The notes under the pieces are model-generated. The model ran no database searches and was not told the DNA's origin. It saw only the letters and a program-made list of their open reading frames with translations. The position numbers and the translations under genes are program-made. A stretch of DNA of 64,000 bases from Rhinopithecus roxellana. Taxonomy: Eukaryota; Chordata; Mammalia; Primates; Cercopithecidae. The DNA is taken from the NCBI RefSeq assembly GCF_007565055.1, contig NC_044553.1, positions 43,389,420-43,453,419 on the forward strand, written 5' to 3'. Below, piece after piece: positions 1 to 9,984 of this stretch; position 1 is the first letter of the stretch; each line of letters begins with the position of its first letter.

Positions 1-860
1 TAAAGAAGTACGAGAAAGAGAATGAATCATGACATGAATTCTGAGATAGGAATGGATGGGACCTAGAGGGTAGGCAGAGGGAGATCAGCATTCAGACAGG
101 CAGAAGGACAACTCTTCTGTTGAGAGATAAGGGAAGGAAGACAAGAACTGGTATAGAATTGAGCAAGTATTAAGTTAGGGACAAGAAATAGTATTAATTT
201 GGTGGAGTACCACAAGGCAACTTCCTATTTTCTCAGAGAAGTAGAAGGCAAGATCATTTACTGGCAGCAAGAAAAGAAGAGGTGAGTTTAGTAGCTTGAG
301 CTAAAGAAGTCTGAAACAGGTTTAGTGGAGAATAGTGGAAAATAAATCACTAAAGAAACAGAGGGTGTAAAGGGGCCTATATATTTTATTGAATCCTTAA
401 AATAGCTGTTAGTAGACTGCTGCCATGTGGCCGCAGTGGAGTACCTGATACTGCAGCAACTCTCCCAGCGCCACCATCGCAAAATGTGAACAAAATATAG
501 GAAACAAGTGTTTTCAGAAAGTGGACAACAAAAAGCACAGACTGTTACACCTGTGAGAGAAAAAAACAAATGAGACTATTCTATCTGAAGACGACTGTGG
601 TGCAGAAAGGAGCAACTTAAGCAAAGCGAGGCAGCACTGCAGAGCTAAAGAGAAGGAGGTTAGTGTTTGAGGTGGCAAAGAACCATATGGAAGAAAGATA
701 AAGAAATAGCTTCAAAATTTACACAAATCTCTATGTAGATTTGGAATTTGGAATCTATAGCTGAAAACTAAACTGTATATATGTAGATAAAAACTCCAAA
801 AGACTGGGCAAAGAGCTACCAGGGATCTACAGGGGGCTGACACATGTTCCAGTTCTGCTG
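1..860. other. Unassigned old sequence, no gene
   Basis: No coding signal supports a gene. The stretch 1-330 resembles an old dispersed mammalian repeat whose family I cannot name. The rest is A-rich and may be the decayed start of the L1M/HAL1-like element that follows. Confidence 0.4.
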
Positions 861-863
861 AAA

Positions 864-929
864 CAAACTTCAATACACTTTAAAGGAAAAGAAGGGCAAA
901 CTTCAATACACTTTAAAGGAAGAGAAGAA
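864..929. repeat. 33-bp tandem duplication
   Basis: Two adjacent 33-bp units, 864-896 and 897-929, each begin CAAACTTCAATACACTTTAA. They differ at only a few positions. The pair sits at the left edge of the L1M-like block. Confidence 0.85.
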
Positions 930-1055
930 AACTCAAATGCTCAAAAACCATAAAAATCAGTGTTCAGCACTAAATTAAAAATTATTAGATATGCAAAGAA
1001 GCAGAAAATTATGACCTATAATTGCAATGAAAATCAGTAAATAAAATGGACCAAA

Positions 1056-1372
1056 GGAAGGACACAGTGGCTCATGCCTGTAATCCCAACAGTTTGGGAA
1101 GCCAGGCGGGTGGATTACCTGAGGTCAGGAGTTCGAGACCAGCCTGGCCAACATGGTGAAACCCCATCTCTACTAAAACTACAAAAAATTAGCCAGGAGT
1201 GGTGGTGAGTACCTGTAATCTCAGCTACTCTGGAGGCTACTCCAGAGGCTGAGGCAGGAGAATCACTTGAACCCAGGTGGCAGAGGTTGTAGTGAGCTGA
1301 GGTCATGAAATGCATTGCAGCCTGGGCAACAAGAGTGAAACTCCATCTCAAAAAAAAAAAAAAAAAAAAAAA
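1056..1372 (+). mobile_element. Alu (AluS-like), full length
   Basis: Both monomers are present, ending in a poly(A) tail at 1350-1372. A short internal duplication in the right arm repeats GGAGGCTACTCC-type sequence near 1230-1250. It is inserted in the old L1M/HAL1-like block. Confidence 0.92.
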
Positions 1373-1505
1373 TGACAGAGAAAATGATAGAGAAACAAAT
1401 GATAGAGATACTACAATTAGCAGTCAAGGAATTTAGGACAGGTATTTAAGACAGAAATAAAATGGAGGATATAAAAAAGAACTTAAAAAAAAAAAAGGAA
1501 TTTCA

Positions 1506-1803
1506 GGCCAGGAGCGAAGGCTCACACCTGTAATCCCAGCAACTTTAGGAGGCTGAGGTGGGCGGATCACCTGAGGTCATGAGTCCAAGACCAGCCTGGC
1601 CAACATGGTGAAACCCCGTCTCTACTAAAAATACAAAAATTAGCCGGCCATAGTGGCGAGTGCCTGTCATCCCTGCTACTTGGGAGGCTGAGGCAGGAGA
1701 ATCACTTGAACTCAAGAGGCGGAGGTTACAGTGAGCTAAGATTGTGCCACTGCACTCCAGCCTGGTCAACAAAAGTGAAACTCTGCCTCAAAAAAAAAAA
1801 AAA
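1506..1803 (+). mobile_element. Alu (AluS-like), full length
   Basis: Complete dimeric Alu starting GGCCAGGAGCGAAGGCTC with a poly(A) tail to 1803. A weak target duplication (GGAATTTC before, TGAATTTC after) is visible. Confidence 0.92.
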
Positions 1804-1969
1804 GTTGAATTTCTAGAACTGAAAAAATATAAGATCTAGAAGAGAAAATTTGTTGGATGGGATTTATAACAGATTAGATAGTTCAGTGGAAAAGAATAGG
1901 AAATGTGATAATATAGAAACAGAAACTATTAGTAAGTACAGAAAAATTGTTTGATAAAAATCTGCATGT

Positions 1970-2263
1970 GGCTGGGCATGGTTGCTCATGCCTGTAATTC
2001 CATCTCAAAGCACTTTGGGAGGCCAAGGAGGGGGGGACCATGAGGTGAAGAGATCAAGACCATCCTGGCTAACATGGTGAAACCCTATCTCTACTAAAAA
2101 TACAAAAATTAGCTGGACATGGTGGCGCACGCCTGTAGTCCCAGCTACTTGGGAGGCTGAGGAAGGAGAATCGCTTGAACCTGGGAGATGGAGGTTGCAG
2201 TGAGCTGAGATAGCGCCACTGCACTCCCGCCTGGTGACAGAGCCAGACTCGGTCCAAAAAAAA
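1970..2263 (+). mobile_element. Alu (AluS-like), full length
   Basis: Dimeric Alu from GGCTGGGCATGG to a short A tail. The flanks AATCTGCATGT and AATCCACATGT look like a diverged target duplication. A small insertion interrupts the CCCAGCACTTTGG motif near 2000. Confidence 0.92.
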
Positions 2264-2419
2264 GAATCCACATGTAACTATGATTAAAAAAAAAAAAAAA
2301 AAAAAAACACTCTTAGAAAAATAGAAACAGAAAGTAACATGTTTAACCTGATGAAGAGTGTCCATGAACAAGCTAACGTTAACTTCGTATTATATGGTGA
2401 ATGAATCACTGTTTTTTTC

Positions 2420-3330
2420 CTTAAGATCAGGAACAAGGCAAGGAAATTCACTCTCACATTTCTATTCATCTATGTCCCAGAGGTCCTAGCAGTATAATAA
2501 GGTGAGAAAAATAAGTTGGCATATAAATTAAGAAGAAATTAAAATTATTTTTATTCATAGATAATATGATTGAGTGGGCAGAAAATCTTAAAGGCTACAT
2601 CAAAGCTACTAGATTTAATAGGTGAATTTAGCAAGTTTGAAGGTTACTAGATAACTATAACTATTAGCAATAAAACAATGGATAACAGAAATTTTTAAAT
2701 GCCACACTTAGTAGCATTTAAAAACTTTAGTTTTAATAAAATGTGTACAAAACCTATACACAGAAAATAACAAAACACACTGAAAGATATTATAGAAGAA
2801 CCAACCGAAATGGAGATACACCAAGCTCATGAATTAAAATTTGTTAATAAGACATCAATTGTCCCCAAATTGATCTATAAATTCGATGTAATCCCAATAA
2901 AAATCCAAGTACAACTTTTTTTAAAAGTAAAAATTGACAAAGTAACTCTGGAATTGTTATGGAAATGCCAAAAAAATATGAACCATTCATATTATCTGAT
3001 ATCAAGACTTTCTATAAAGCACAGTGAACAAGACAGTGTAGTGATGTCGTAAAGGCAGACACAGCAATCAATGGAAAATAAGAGTCTAGAAAAAGACCCA
3101 CATAAAATGATTTTTGATATAGGAGGTGACTGGGGAGGGGTAGACTTCAATAAATGGTGCTGGACAACTGGATATCCATCCATATTATAAAAAATAATAC
3201 TTGAAGTTCAATTTAAAGCAAACACAAATTTAACACAAAATGGTTCAAACATCTAAAAGAAAAACTACGACTATAAAACTTCTAGAAGAAAACATAATAA
3301 AATCTTTATGAGAAAATTGAGATATCTGGA
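2420..3330 (+). mobile_element. Old L1M ORF2 remnant
   Basis: Decayed L1 ORF2 from the reverse-transcriptase region (near 2560, where the FADD-type motif would be) into the C-terminal region. A short open stretch at 2810-3052 retains L1-like wording such as IPIKIQ and KIDKVTLELLWKCQK. The block ends near an ACTTCTAGAAGAAAACATA motif at about 3300. Non-functional. Confidence 0.7.
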
Positions 3331-3589
3331 AAAGGAAGTAAAGAGGTTGGTCAATCCTCCCTACAAACAACTATAAAATGACACAAAATGGTCAGAAACT
3401 AGGCCCTCGAAACCAACTACAGGCAAACAACATATTGGGAAGTGTTTAGTCATTAATGACTACTGAACTTTAGGTAGTAGTAACTGAGATAATCTTTATT
3501 ATTCTTGCTTATGGCTGCTACCATGACCTATCCCACATGGTTAGAATAGTAGTGTTGCTAGGATGAGGCAGCCTGTGTTTAAACACACA

Positions 3590-4215
3590 AAGAAAAACAC
3601 AATGACAGTGGGTCAGACAACAGAAAATCTTAATAGAGAAACTAGACCACAGACAAAGGTAATCAGAGAAAAAAGTAAATAGAGCTTCAGAGAGAAGAGA
3701 ATAGTAATATCAATCATTTCAACATATGTGAAATGGGCATTTTAGAAGGGGAGGAGAGAATCAAGGGGCTGAAAAAGTATATGGAAAGATAATGGCTGAA
3801 AACATCCCAAATCTAACTAATCTATGTGAGCTCAACAAAGCCCAAGTAGGACAAACATAAAGTGATCCACTATATACATAGTCAAACTGTTAAAAGTCAG
3901 AGAGACAGGAGAAGTGAATGAATGACAGAATGAATCTAAGATAAATCTTAATACCAACAAAGGAAAACTTAAGTACAGGAAGACATTAATATAATTAATG
4001 GCTGATGTCCAAAAGGCAATGGAATAGCATATTCAAAACAATCAAAGAAAAAACAAGCAAACAAAACTGTAAACCAGACATTCTATTTCCAGCAAAACTA
4101 TCTTTTAAAACAGAAGGCAAAATAAAGACATTCATAGATCAACACAGACTAAGAAAATTCATTACACACAAACCTGTGGTAAAATAAATACTAGAAGAAA
4201 TGCTTTAGACTGAAA
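3590..4215 (+). mobile_element. Old L1M/HAL1 ORF1 remnant
   Basis: The sequence follows the ORF1 3' half of old L1/HAL1. The open stretch at 4005-4187 includes KLSFKTEGKIKTFIDQHRLR, which aligns with the ORF1p C-terminal segment KLSFISEGEIKSFTDKQMLR of the young L1s in this window. Upstream parts are full of stops. Confidence 0.7.
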
Positions 4216-5045
4216 GGGATCATCCTTGATTCCTCTGTTTCCCCTCCACATCAAATCTATCAGCAAGTAAGACCTACTAATTTTATATCCAAAAATTCCT
4301 TAAACCCCTCTACTTAAAAAAAAAAAAAAATCTTCCATTACTATCATCTGAGCAAGAGCCTTGAATTATCTACTGGACTTCTGCAATAGCCTAACTAGTT
4401 TTCCTGCTTCTACTCATATCCCCCCCCCACACCCTACACACAATCCACTGTTCCAACAACAGCCAGAGTATTAAAAACAAAAACAAAAAACAAAACTAGA
4501 TTGCACTATTTTCTGTATAAAATCCTCTAATCAGCTTTCCATGCACGTAGGATACTACTTGCCATGACTAAATATGTAATACATGAACTACTCCCTGCTT
4601 GAACTTTTCTATCATTCTCTACTTCCTTCCATAAGTTCCAGCACACTGGAATTCTACATTCTTGAAATACCCCAAACTCATTCCCAGCTTCAGATTTTTT
4701 GTACCTACTGTTCCTTCTACCTCGTGTGTGTCACCAGGAGATCATGACTCAAGGCTGGCTTCTTACTACTCAGGTTGGCACTCAAATGTCATCTCCTCAG
4801 AGAAGCTTTTCCTGGCCACCCTATCTGAGGTTACCTTACCCACCATCGCTTGCCTCCCTTTCCCTTTTAAAAATTGTGGAGTATCATTTATCGTTATCTG
4901 AATTGTAATGCTTAATTATTTGCTCACTTGTTTAATGTCTACCTCACCCAATAAAATAAAAGGATCATGACAGGAGAGATCTTAGTATCCTGTTTATCAC
5001 TATATGTCCAGGACCTAACACAGTATTTTTAAATTACTGAGTAAA
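4215..5045 (+). mobile_element. L2 3' region
   Basis: The block has the typical L2 3' end: CTCAAATGTCATCTCCTCAG, then CTGGCCACCCTATCT near 4815, and a decayed GGACCTAACACAGTA near 5010. It is rich in CCTTCC-type words. Small A-rich tracts at 4315-4330 and 4475-4495 interrupt it. Confidence 0.7.
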
Positions 5046-5219
5046 AATTTACATATATTCTAAAACTTACACTAAAATATAAACACTTCTGAACCTTTAA
5101 AAGACTTTAAAAAGAGTTTTGTTCTTATTTAGTATTTTATGAATGTCATATTTTATAATTTATACCAGTCTTCTGCCTCTTCTTAATGAAGAGAAAAAAG
5201 TGAGTAATCCTCCAAAGTT

Positions 5220-5335
5220 ATCTCAAGTATTGCAAAGAAAGTGGGTAGCCATAAATAGACAAGAACTGTGTCTGTCTTGCTTACCACTGTACTATGGTAT
5301 CAAGAACAGGGTTTAGTATATGGTAATAATGAAAT
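5220..5335 (+). mobile_element. L2 3' end fragment
   Basis: TGTCTGTCTTGCTTACCACTG followed by a decayed CAAGAACAGGGTTTAGTATATGG matches the terminal L2 segment. The apparent minus-strand donor here (GTAAGC) is therefore part of a repeat. Confidence 0.55.
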
Positions 5336-5559
5336 AATTACAGAATGACACATAAACGAGACTCTTAAGAGTTGGAAGACAGAGGAAATGCTCTGGGGGT
5401 TGGTGGCAATGTGTTACCCCCTCCATCCCCAGTCACCACTTTTCTAGGTCTTAAGAGTACTCTTGAATATATCTCTCTATAACAGACTAAATTTCTTAAG
5501 GACATGGAATATGTCTTTTCTGTTTTGTATTCCTTGTGAGTAAAACTGGCAGACAGAGA

Positions 5560-5670
5560 TGTTCAATAATTTTAATAATTTTTTGAATGAAATGCCAGAG
5601 CATTGGTGTTTTCATTTGTAAAAGAGAGGTAACAAGATTACCTACTTCAGACGGTTATTGTAAGAGAAAA
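5560..5670 (+). mobile_element. MIR fragment
   Basis: TTTTCATTTGTAAAAGAG, then ATTACCTACTTCAGACGG and TTATTGTAAGAG follow the MIR core and 3' region. A poly(A) stretch and a CA microsatellite come directly after it. Confidence 0.5.
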
Positions 5671-5699
5671 AAAAAAAAAAACTCTCAAAAACCAAAAAA

Positions 5700-5700
<1 letters not shown>

Positions 5701-5743
<43 letters not shown>
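5701..5743. repeat. (CA)n microsatellite
   Basis: About 21 uninterrupted CA units follow an A-rich tract. Likely length-polymorphic. Confidence 0.97.
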
Positions 5744-5744
<1 letters not shown>

Positions 5745-5957
5745 AAAAAGAAGAGTAAGTGAAAGGAAAAAGAAAAACACTTCCACAAAGTCCTCTTTTA
5801 GCTAGCTATTAGGTTAGAAAAGTGAAGAGAAGTGGTTAAATTTCCTCTTCTCCTATAAACTATTCCTATGTATTCAGCTACCTAGAGGATAATAAGCTAA
5901 TAATAATATAAGCTAATAAGACATCTTACTATTTCAGCACCAGACACTGAAACAGAC

Positions 5958-5983
5958 CACCACCACCACCACCAACAACAACA
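5958..5983. repeat. (CAC)n/(CAA)n short trinucleotide repeat
   Basis: A run of CAC units passes directly into CAA units. It is short and not in a coding frame. Confidence 0.85.
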
Positions 5984-6248
5984 TAGTCAGGTTAGCTTAT
6001 AAGCAAGACCCAAACTTGGGTAAGAGAACTTCCCAACTCACAAGTAGGGAAAGAGAACTAACTATACTGACAATTTGGGGAATCTAACAGTACAGAGCCT
6101 TCGTATATTCTAAAGCCTAGAGGGTATCCTTTCAGTAGAGATTTTATGAAAGAAATCAGCAGTATTCCAGATGTCCCAGTAGCTGCAATGCTCCTTCCTT
6201 CACACGTTTAAAAGAAGACCTAAAAAACTACTACTATACTAACACGAT

Positions 6249-6510
6249 CTAAATTTAACCTATTATTGTGGCTTCAAATCTTAAAAGCTGGCAACCTAAC
6301 AAAAACTAATCCACTAAGCATCTTAAAAGCTGTTTTTGAAAACAAATTTTTACAGTTCTAGTAAGTAGAATCTAAACTTAAACGATTATTATGGCTTAAT
6401 TCCTACAGGATGCCAATAAAAACATGAAAAATACGCTATCTCAACAAAACTAACCCATTAAACATCTTCAAAAACTTTTCTCTAAACAAATTCTTAGAGT
6501 AATTAGAATA
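6249..6510. repeat. Diverged local tandem duplication beside the RFX7 exon
   Basis: Copy A (6249-6371) and copy B (6372-6510) share ordered blocks: CTAAATTTAACCTATTATTG against CTAAACTTAAACGATTATTA, AACAAAAACTAATCCACTAA against AACAAAACTAACCCATTAA, GCATCTT against ACATCTT, and AACAAATTTTTA against AACAAATTCTTA. The offset changes from 123 to about 145 because of an indel near the start of copy B. It lies about 290 bp past the exon in the gene's sense direction. I do not recognise it as a known repeat family. Confidence 0.7.
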
Positions 6511-6793
6511 GAAAAATAAATATCCAGTTTGTTTGTTTAAGCAATCTTTCAGTAAGAGCCAGTTAAGATTCAAAAACATGTAATTAACCTCAGATTGTGA
6601 TTTTATTATTGATGAGATACAGGAAAGTATCTAGGTAGCTTATAAACAATTCACTTGAAGGGGCTGTAATTAAAATATCAAATTTTATTCACTGGAGTTA
6701 GATTATATTTAAAATCAATATTTACTACAAAACTGTATATTTTATATCATGGTAAAAACCTTATTGGAAAAGAACTTTAAGATTAGTTATTTC

Positions 6794-6799
6794 ACTTAC
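6794..6799 (-). promoter_or_regulatory. 5' splice site of the RFX7 exon
   Basis: The minus-strand sequence after the exon is GTAAGTG, preceded by exonic TTTTG. This matches the U1 consensus from the last exonic G through position +6. Confidence 0.85.
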
Positions 6800-6833
6800 C
6801 AAAATGCAGTCCACTTTAGATTGTACAGTTTTG
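6800..6833 (-). CDS. RFX7: RFX7 internal exon (34 nt)
   Basis: On the minus strand this exon lies between a strong acceptor (TTTCTCTTTCTTTTAG) and a strong donor (G|GTAAGTG). A perfect TACTAAC branch motif sits about 22 nt before the AG. Its first base C completes a codon split in phase 2. The next 11 codons read KTVQSKVDCIL and end in phase 0. I recognise this, with the preceding Cys, as the N-terminal segment of RFX7 just before the LYLYLQLPSG region. The paralogue RFX5 has a related segment in its oligomerisation region. RFX7 is a nuclear winged-helix transcription factor that binds X-box sites; its RFX DNA-binding domain is encoded by later exons to the left of this window. Neither neighbouring exon was found here. 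The sequence and splice sites are seen directly; the gene name is from memory of the protein. One other frame of the exon is also open, but the phase-2 Cys fit favours this one. Confidence 0.87.
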
Positions 6834-6861
6834 CTAAAAGAAAGAGAAAGTCAGGTTAGTA
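6834..6861 (-). promoter_or_regulatory. 3' splice site and branch point of the RFX7 exon
   Basis: The minus strand reads TACTAAC (6855-6861), then an almost pure pyrimidine run, then AG at 6834-6835. The branch adenosine would be near 6856, about 22 nt from the AG, inside the usual 18-40 nt window. A branch site matching the strict consensus is uncommon in mammals and may help define this very short exon. Confidence 0.85.
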
Positions 6862-8035
6862 AAATGAAAAGTTTATTAACTATCTGCAATATTCTCAAAA
6901 AGACGTGGTAATTTAGTCTTTCTTACTATGAAAAAATAAATACAGCTTCCTGGGATTGTAGCCTAAAACTGTGTTTTTCACAAAGCAAAACAAAAATCTA
7001 TTTCCCATTCACTTTACTAAATTTAATCTTAAAGCATGGTCAAAATATTTCCTAAGTTTGTTTTGAATAAACAATTAAATTTTTAATTGTATATAAGTGC
7101 AGATTTATTACTATATTTACAAGTATGGCACAGAGCTTACAATAATTACGATTTTTACTGTCTGCCTGCCACTCTGGACAATAATTTGCTTAGCACTTAA
7201 AAGTCATAATGATGGACTACAATCTGTAACTGGTAAGGCTTGATACATAAAAGATTCTGTTCCCCCCTCTCTGTGTCAACACACACACACACACACACAC
7301 ACCAGTAACAAGAATCCCTAGACATAAAAGCAATAATAAAAGATTAACTAATATAGTGATAAATTGGGAGGGCAGAAAAATACTTAGAAATAAGCAATAC
7401 AATAAAGCCACTATACATCAATTTAACCGAACTACTGAATATAAGTGAACTGTTAATATATAACACAAATGAAGCCAGTATAAAATAATTTAAACAACTA
7501 ACCTTTGGATTTTGTTATAACACATAGGAAAGTGAAAATGCAAAGAAATCATGCAAAGTGTTCAGGAACAGTTAACACTCAATCTGTAAAAGATGTTAAA
7601 ACCAAATTGTCTTCTGTAAAAAGTTATAAAGCCAAATAAATGTAAACCAAAATTGGTTATTTGCCTTTGTATGTAGCCATACAGCTAAGCTATAATATAA
7701 AAAAAAATTAGTGTTTAAATCTCATTTAACACAATCAATAACTAAATTTTATACATGTACCCAGATTTCAAATTTCATTTTCTAAACAATAAAATATGAC
7801 TGGATTCAGTTTAATTGCAAAGTTCAGAACCACTAAAAAGAGCAAAAAAAGTAAAGAATAACCGTAGGTTAAGAGGGATTGAATTCCCCTTCCCACAATC
7901 CTACAAAAGATTTTTAGAGATTTTAAAATCTCCTTTTGGGATAACTTGTATAAGCTTATAATTCATTGGCACCTAACTTGTGCTATTTTTCTCTCTTCTC
8001 AATAACTCCCAGTTTCCTCTGAGATCTGAGAGTAA
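6862..8035. other. AT-rich unique intronic sequence
   Basis: No repeat family or coding frame is recognised apart from the CA tract at 7278. Open frames here are short and lack splice support. This is the intronic sequence immediately upstream of the RFX7 exon. Confidence 0.6.
7278..7303. repeat. (CA)n microsatellite
   Basis: About a dozen uninterrupted CA units after CCCCTCTCTGTGTCAA. Confidence 0.95.
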
Positions 8036-8039
8036 TCTA

Positions 8040-9068
8040 TAGATTAAGAATTGCTGCTAAAAAAGTAATATATCCACGATCCAACCATCTCTCATCACCT
8101 TGATCTAAACAGTCATCATTGGCCAGGCGTGGTGGCTCATGCCTGTAATCCTAGCACTTTGGGAGGCCGAGGCAGGCGGATTGCCTTGGCTAAGGAGTTC
8201 GAGAACAGCCTGGGCAACACGGTAAAACCCCGTACCTACTTAAAAAAAAAAAAACCAATTAGCTGAGCCTGGCAGCGTGCACCCGTAGTCCCAGCTACTT
8301 GGGAGGCTGAGGCAGGAGAATTGCTTGAACCCGGGAGGCAGAGCTTGCAGTGAGCCAAGATAGTGCCACTGAACTCCAGTCTGTGCAACAGAGCGAGACT
8401 CCGTCTCCAAAAAAATAAAACAAAACAAACAGTCATTATTTCTTGTCGAAGGTGTTACAACAACCTTTTAACTGGTTTCTCTGCTTCTATCTTTGCCCTA
8501 TCACCAACCACCACACCCTGTGGGCTACTCCCAACAAAGTGGCCAGAGTGATTCTTTTTGAAGATGATGTTAGTCCTTTGCTCCAAAGTCTTTACCATGG
8601 CCATAAAAACCCAGTATGACCCAATCCTCTGCTGTCTTTCTAGTCTAATCTCATACTAGTCTATTCTTCATTCATTCAGCTCTAGCCAGGCAGCCTCCGT
8701 GACAGCTTCATGGCAGGAGCGGGCTCTGCACTGGCTTGCTCTGTCAGCCTCTAGGACTTTTCTCCCATGTAACTTATCCCTTTACTTTCTTTGTTACTTT
8801 GCTCCATGTTATCTTCAACAGACAGTTCTTCCCTGACTTCCCCATATAAAATACTCCCAATCACTCTCTATAGCTCTCATCCTGCTTTATTTTTCATCAT
8901 TGCACTTATCACCAGTGATATTATAATTTTATTAATTTGTTTACCAGCTATCTTCCTTGACTAGAATTTAAACTTCATGATAGCAAGCTTTGTCTGTTTT
9001 GCTCATTGCTGTGTTATCATCTGGTACATGTAAGAAGTTCAATAAAATCTGTTGAATGAATAAATGAA
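8040..9068 (+). mobile_element. L2 element interrupted by an Alu
   Basis: L2 3' sequence flanks an Alu at 8121-8426. The right part carries GTTCTTCCCTGACTTCCC, GCACTTATCACCAGTGATAT, TTTGTCTGTTTTGCTCATTG and the terminal TGTTGAATGAATAAATGA. The terminal motif gives the 3' end near 9068. Confidence 0.8.
8121..8426 (+). mobile_element. Alu, full length, with target duplication
   Basis: Complete dimeric Alu. The host L2 sequence AAACAGTCATCATT (8107-8120) is repeated as AAACAGTCATTATT after the tail (8427-8440), a 14-bp target duplication with one change. Confidence 0.95.
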
Positions 9069-9325
9069 AAAAAATTTCAGTCCCCCAGATGAAGAAAAGT
9101 CCTTGTAAAGACTGGGACCACTTAAGAATGAGTTTTTATATAAATTAGTATGAAAATGAAATGTTTATTTTATAACATACAGATCTCAATATATTTTCAT
9201 TGTACCAGTAACTGACTACTCTATGGGATTATCTAAGTAGGATGGTTATCTAAGGAGGATGATATTATCTACCTTAGAGCTTGGTAAAGCTCTAAAACAT
9301 ATATATAAATGATAGCCTTTTAAAG

Positions 9326-9793
9326 CAGGGGTCCCCAACTCTCATCCCTGTTAGGAACAGGGTCACACAGCAGGAGGTGAGCAGCCGAGTGCATTACTGC
9401 CTGACCTCTGCCTCCTCTCACATCAGTGGCAACACTAGATTCTCATAGGAGCCTGTGAACCCTATTGTGAACTGTACATGTGAGGGATCAAGGCTGCATG
9501 GTCCTCATGAGAATCTCATGCGTGATGATCTGTCAGTGTCTCCCATCAACCCCAGATGGGACCACTATCTAGCTGCAGAAAAACAGGCGGGCTCCCACTG
9601 ATTTTACATTATGGTGAGTTGTATAATTATTTCATTGTATTATTACAATGTAATAATAACATAAATACACTGTACTATAAATGTAATGAGTCTGAATCAT
9701 CCCCAAACCATCTCCCCCACCCCTCAATCTGTGGGAAAATTTTTTGTCTTCTATGAATTTGGTCCCTGGTGCCAAAATGGTTGGGGACTGCTG
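9326..9793. mobile_element. MER1-type hAT-Charlie non-autonomous DNA transposon
   Basis: Terminal inverted repeats CAGGGGTCCCCAAC (left) and CAGCAGTCCCCAACC (right, reversed) bound a 468-bp element. A perfect 8-bp target duplication TTTTAAAG lies at 9318-9325 and 9794-9801, as expected for hAT transposition. The interior includes the MER1-like GTTAGGAACAGGGTCACACA. It has no transposase. A short inverted repeat TTATTACA/TGTAATAA lies inside near 9640. Confidence 0.85.
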
Positions 9794-9984
9794 TTTTAAA
9801 GGACAGAGTTATAAAGAAAAATGAAAGCCCTTCTGGTAGATGAGGGCCCTGGAATCACTTAGCCCCTTGATTATTTTTACTTTATACTTAATAGAACAAT
9901 ATAGATGAAGTTTAAGTTCCCCTTTTCTTCTGCCTAGTCTCATACCCCTCCCTACCTTCTCAAAGGCAACTATCATTAATCTAA

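Larger units (their letters stand above)
900..2360 (+). mobile_element. Ancient L1M/HAL1-like 5' region, split by three Alus
   Basis: Between the Alu insertions the sequence follows old L1M/HAL1 5' sequence: GATATGCAAAGAAGCAG near 990, an ATTAGCAG...GGAATTTAGGAC stretch near 1420, and GAATTTCTAGAACTGAAAAA near 1807. No reading frame survives. The three Alus are in the same orientation. This block and 3590-4215 (ORF1 remnant) may be one HAL1-like element separated by the ORF2 fragment at 2420-3330; that is inference. Confidence 0.6.
1..6793 (-). other. RFX7: RFX7 downstream intron (partial)
   Basis: Sequence to the left of the exon lies downstream of it in the RFX7 sense direction. The next expected coding segment (related to LYLYLQLPSG) was not found, so the intron continues past the window start. 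Contents are old L1M/HAL1-like and L2 remnants, Alus, a MIR and an AT-rich unique stretch next to the exon. Confidence 0.65.

Noticed and set aside
237..281. Plus-strand 45-nt exon-like segment with TATTTTCTCAG before and GTGAGT after, open in two frames.
   Set aside because: The surrounding 1-330 stretch looks like an old dispersed repeat, the strand is opposite to RFX7, and no protein family is recognised.
871..925. CRISPR-like direct repeats.
   Set aside because: Only two adjacent units without spacers, in primate DNA.
5060..5190. Minus-strand exon-like pair near 5070-5185.
   Set aside because: All three frames contain stops.
5587..5805. Plus-strand frame with a run of alternating Thr-His residues.
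   Set aside because: It is a translation of the CA microsatellite plus a MIR fragment.
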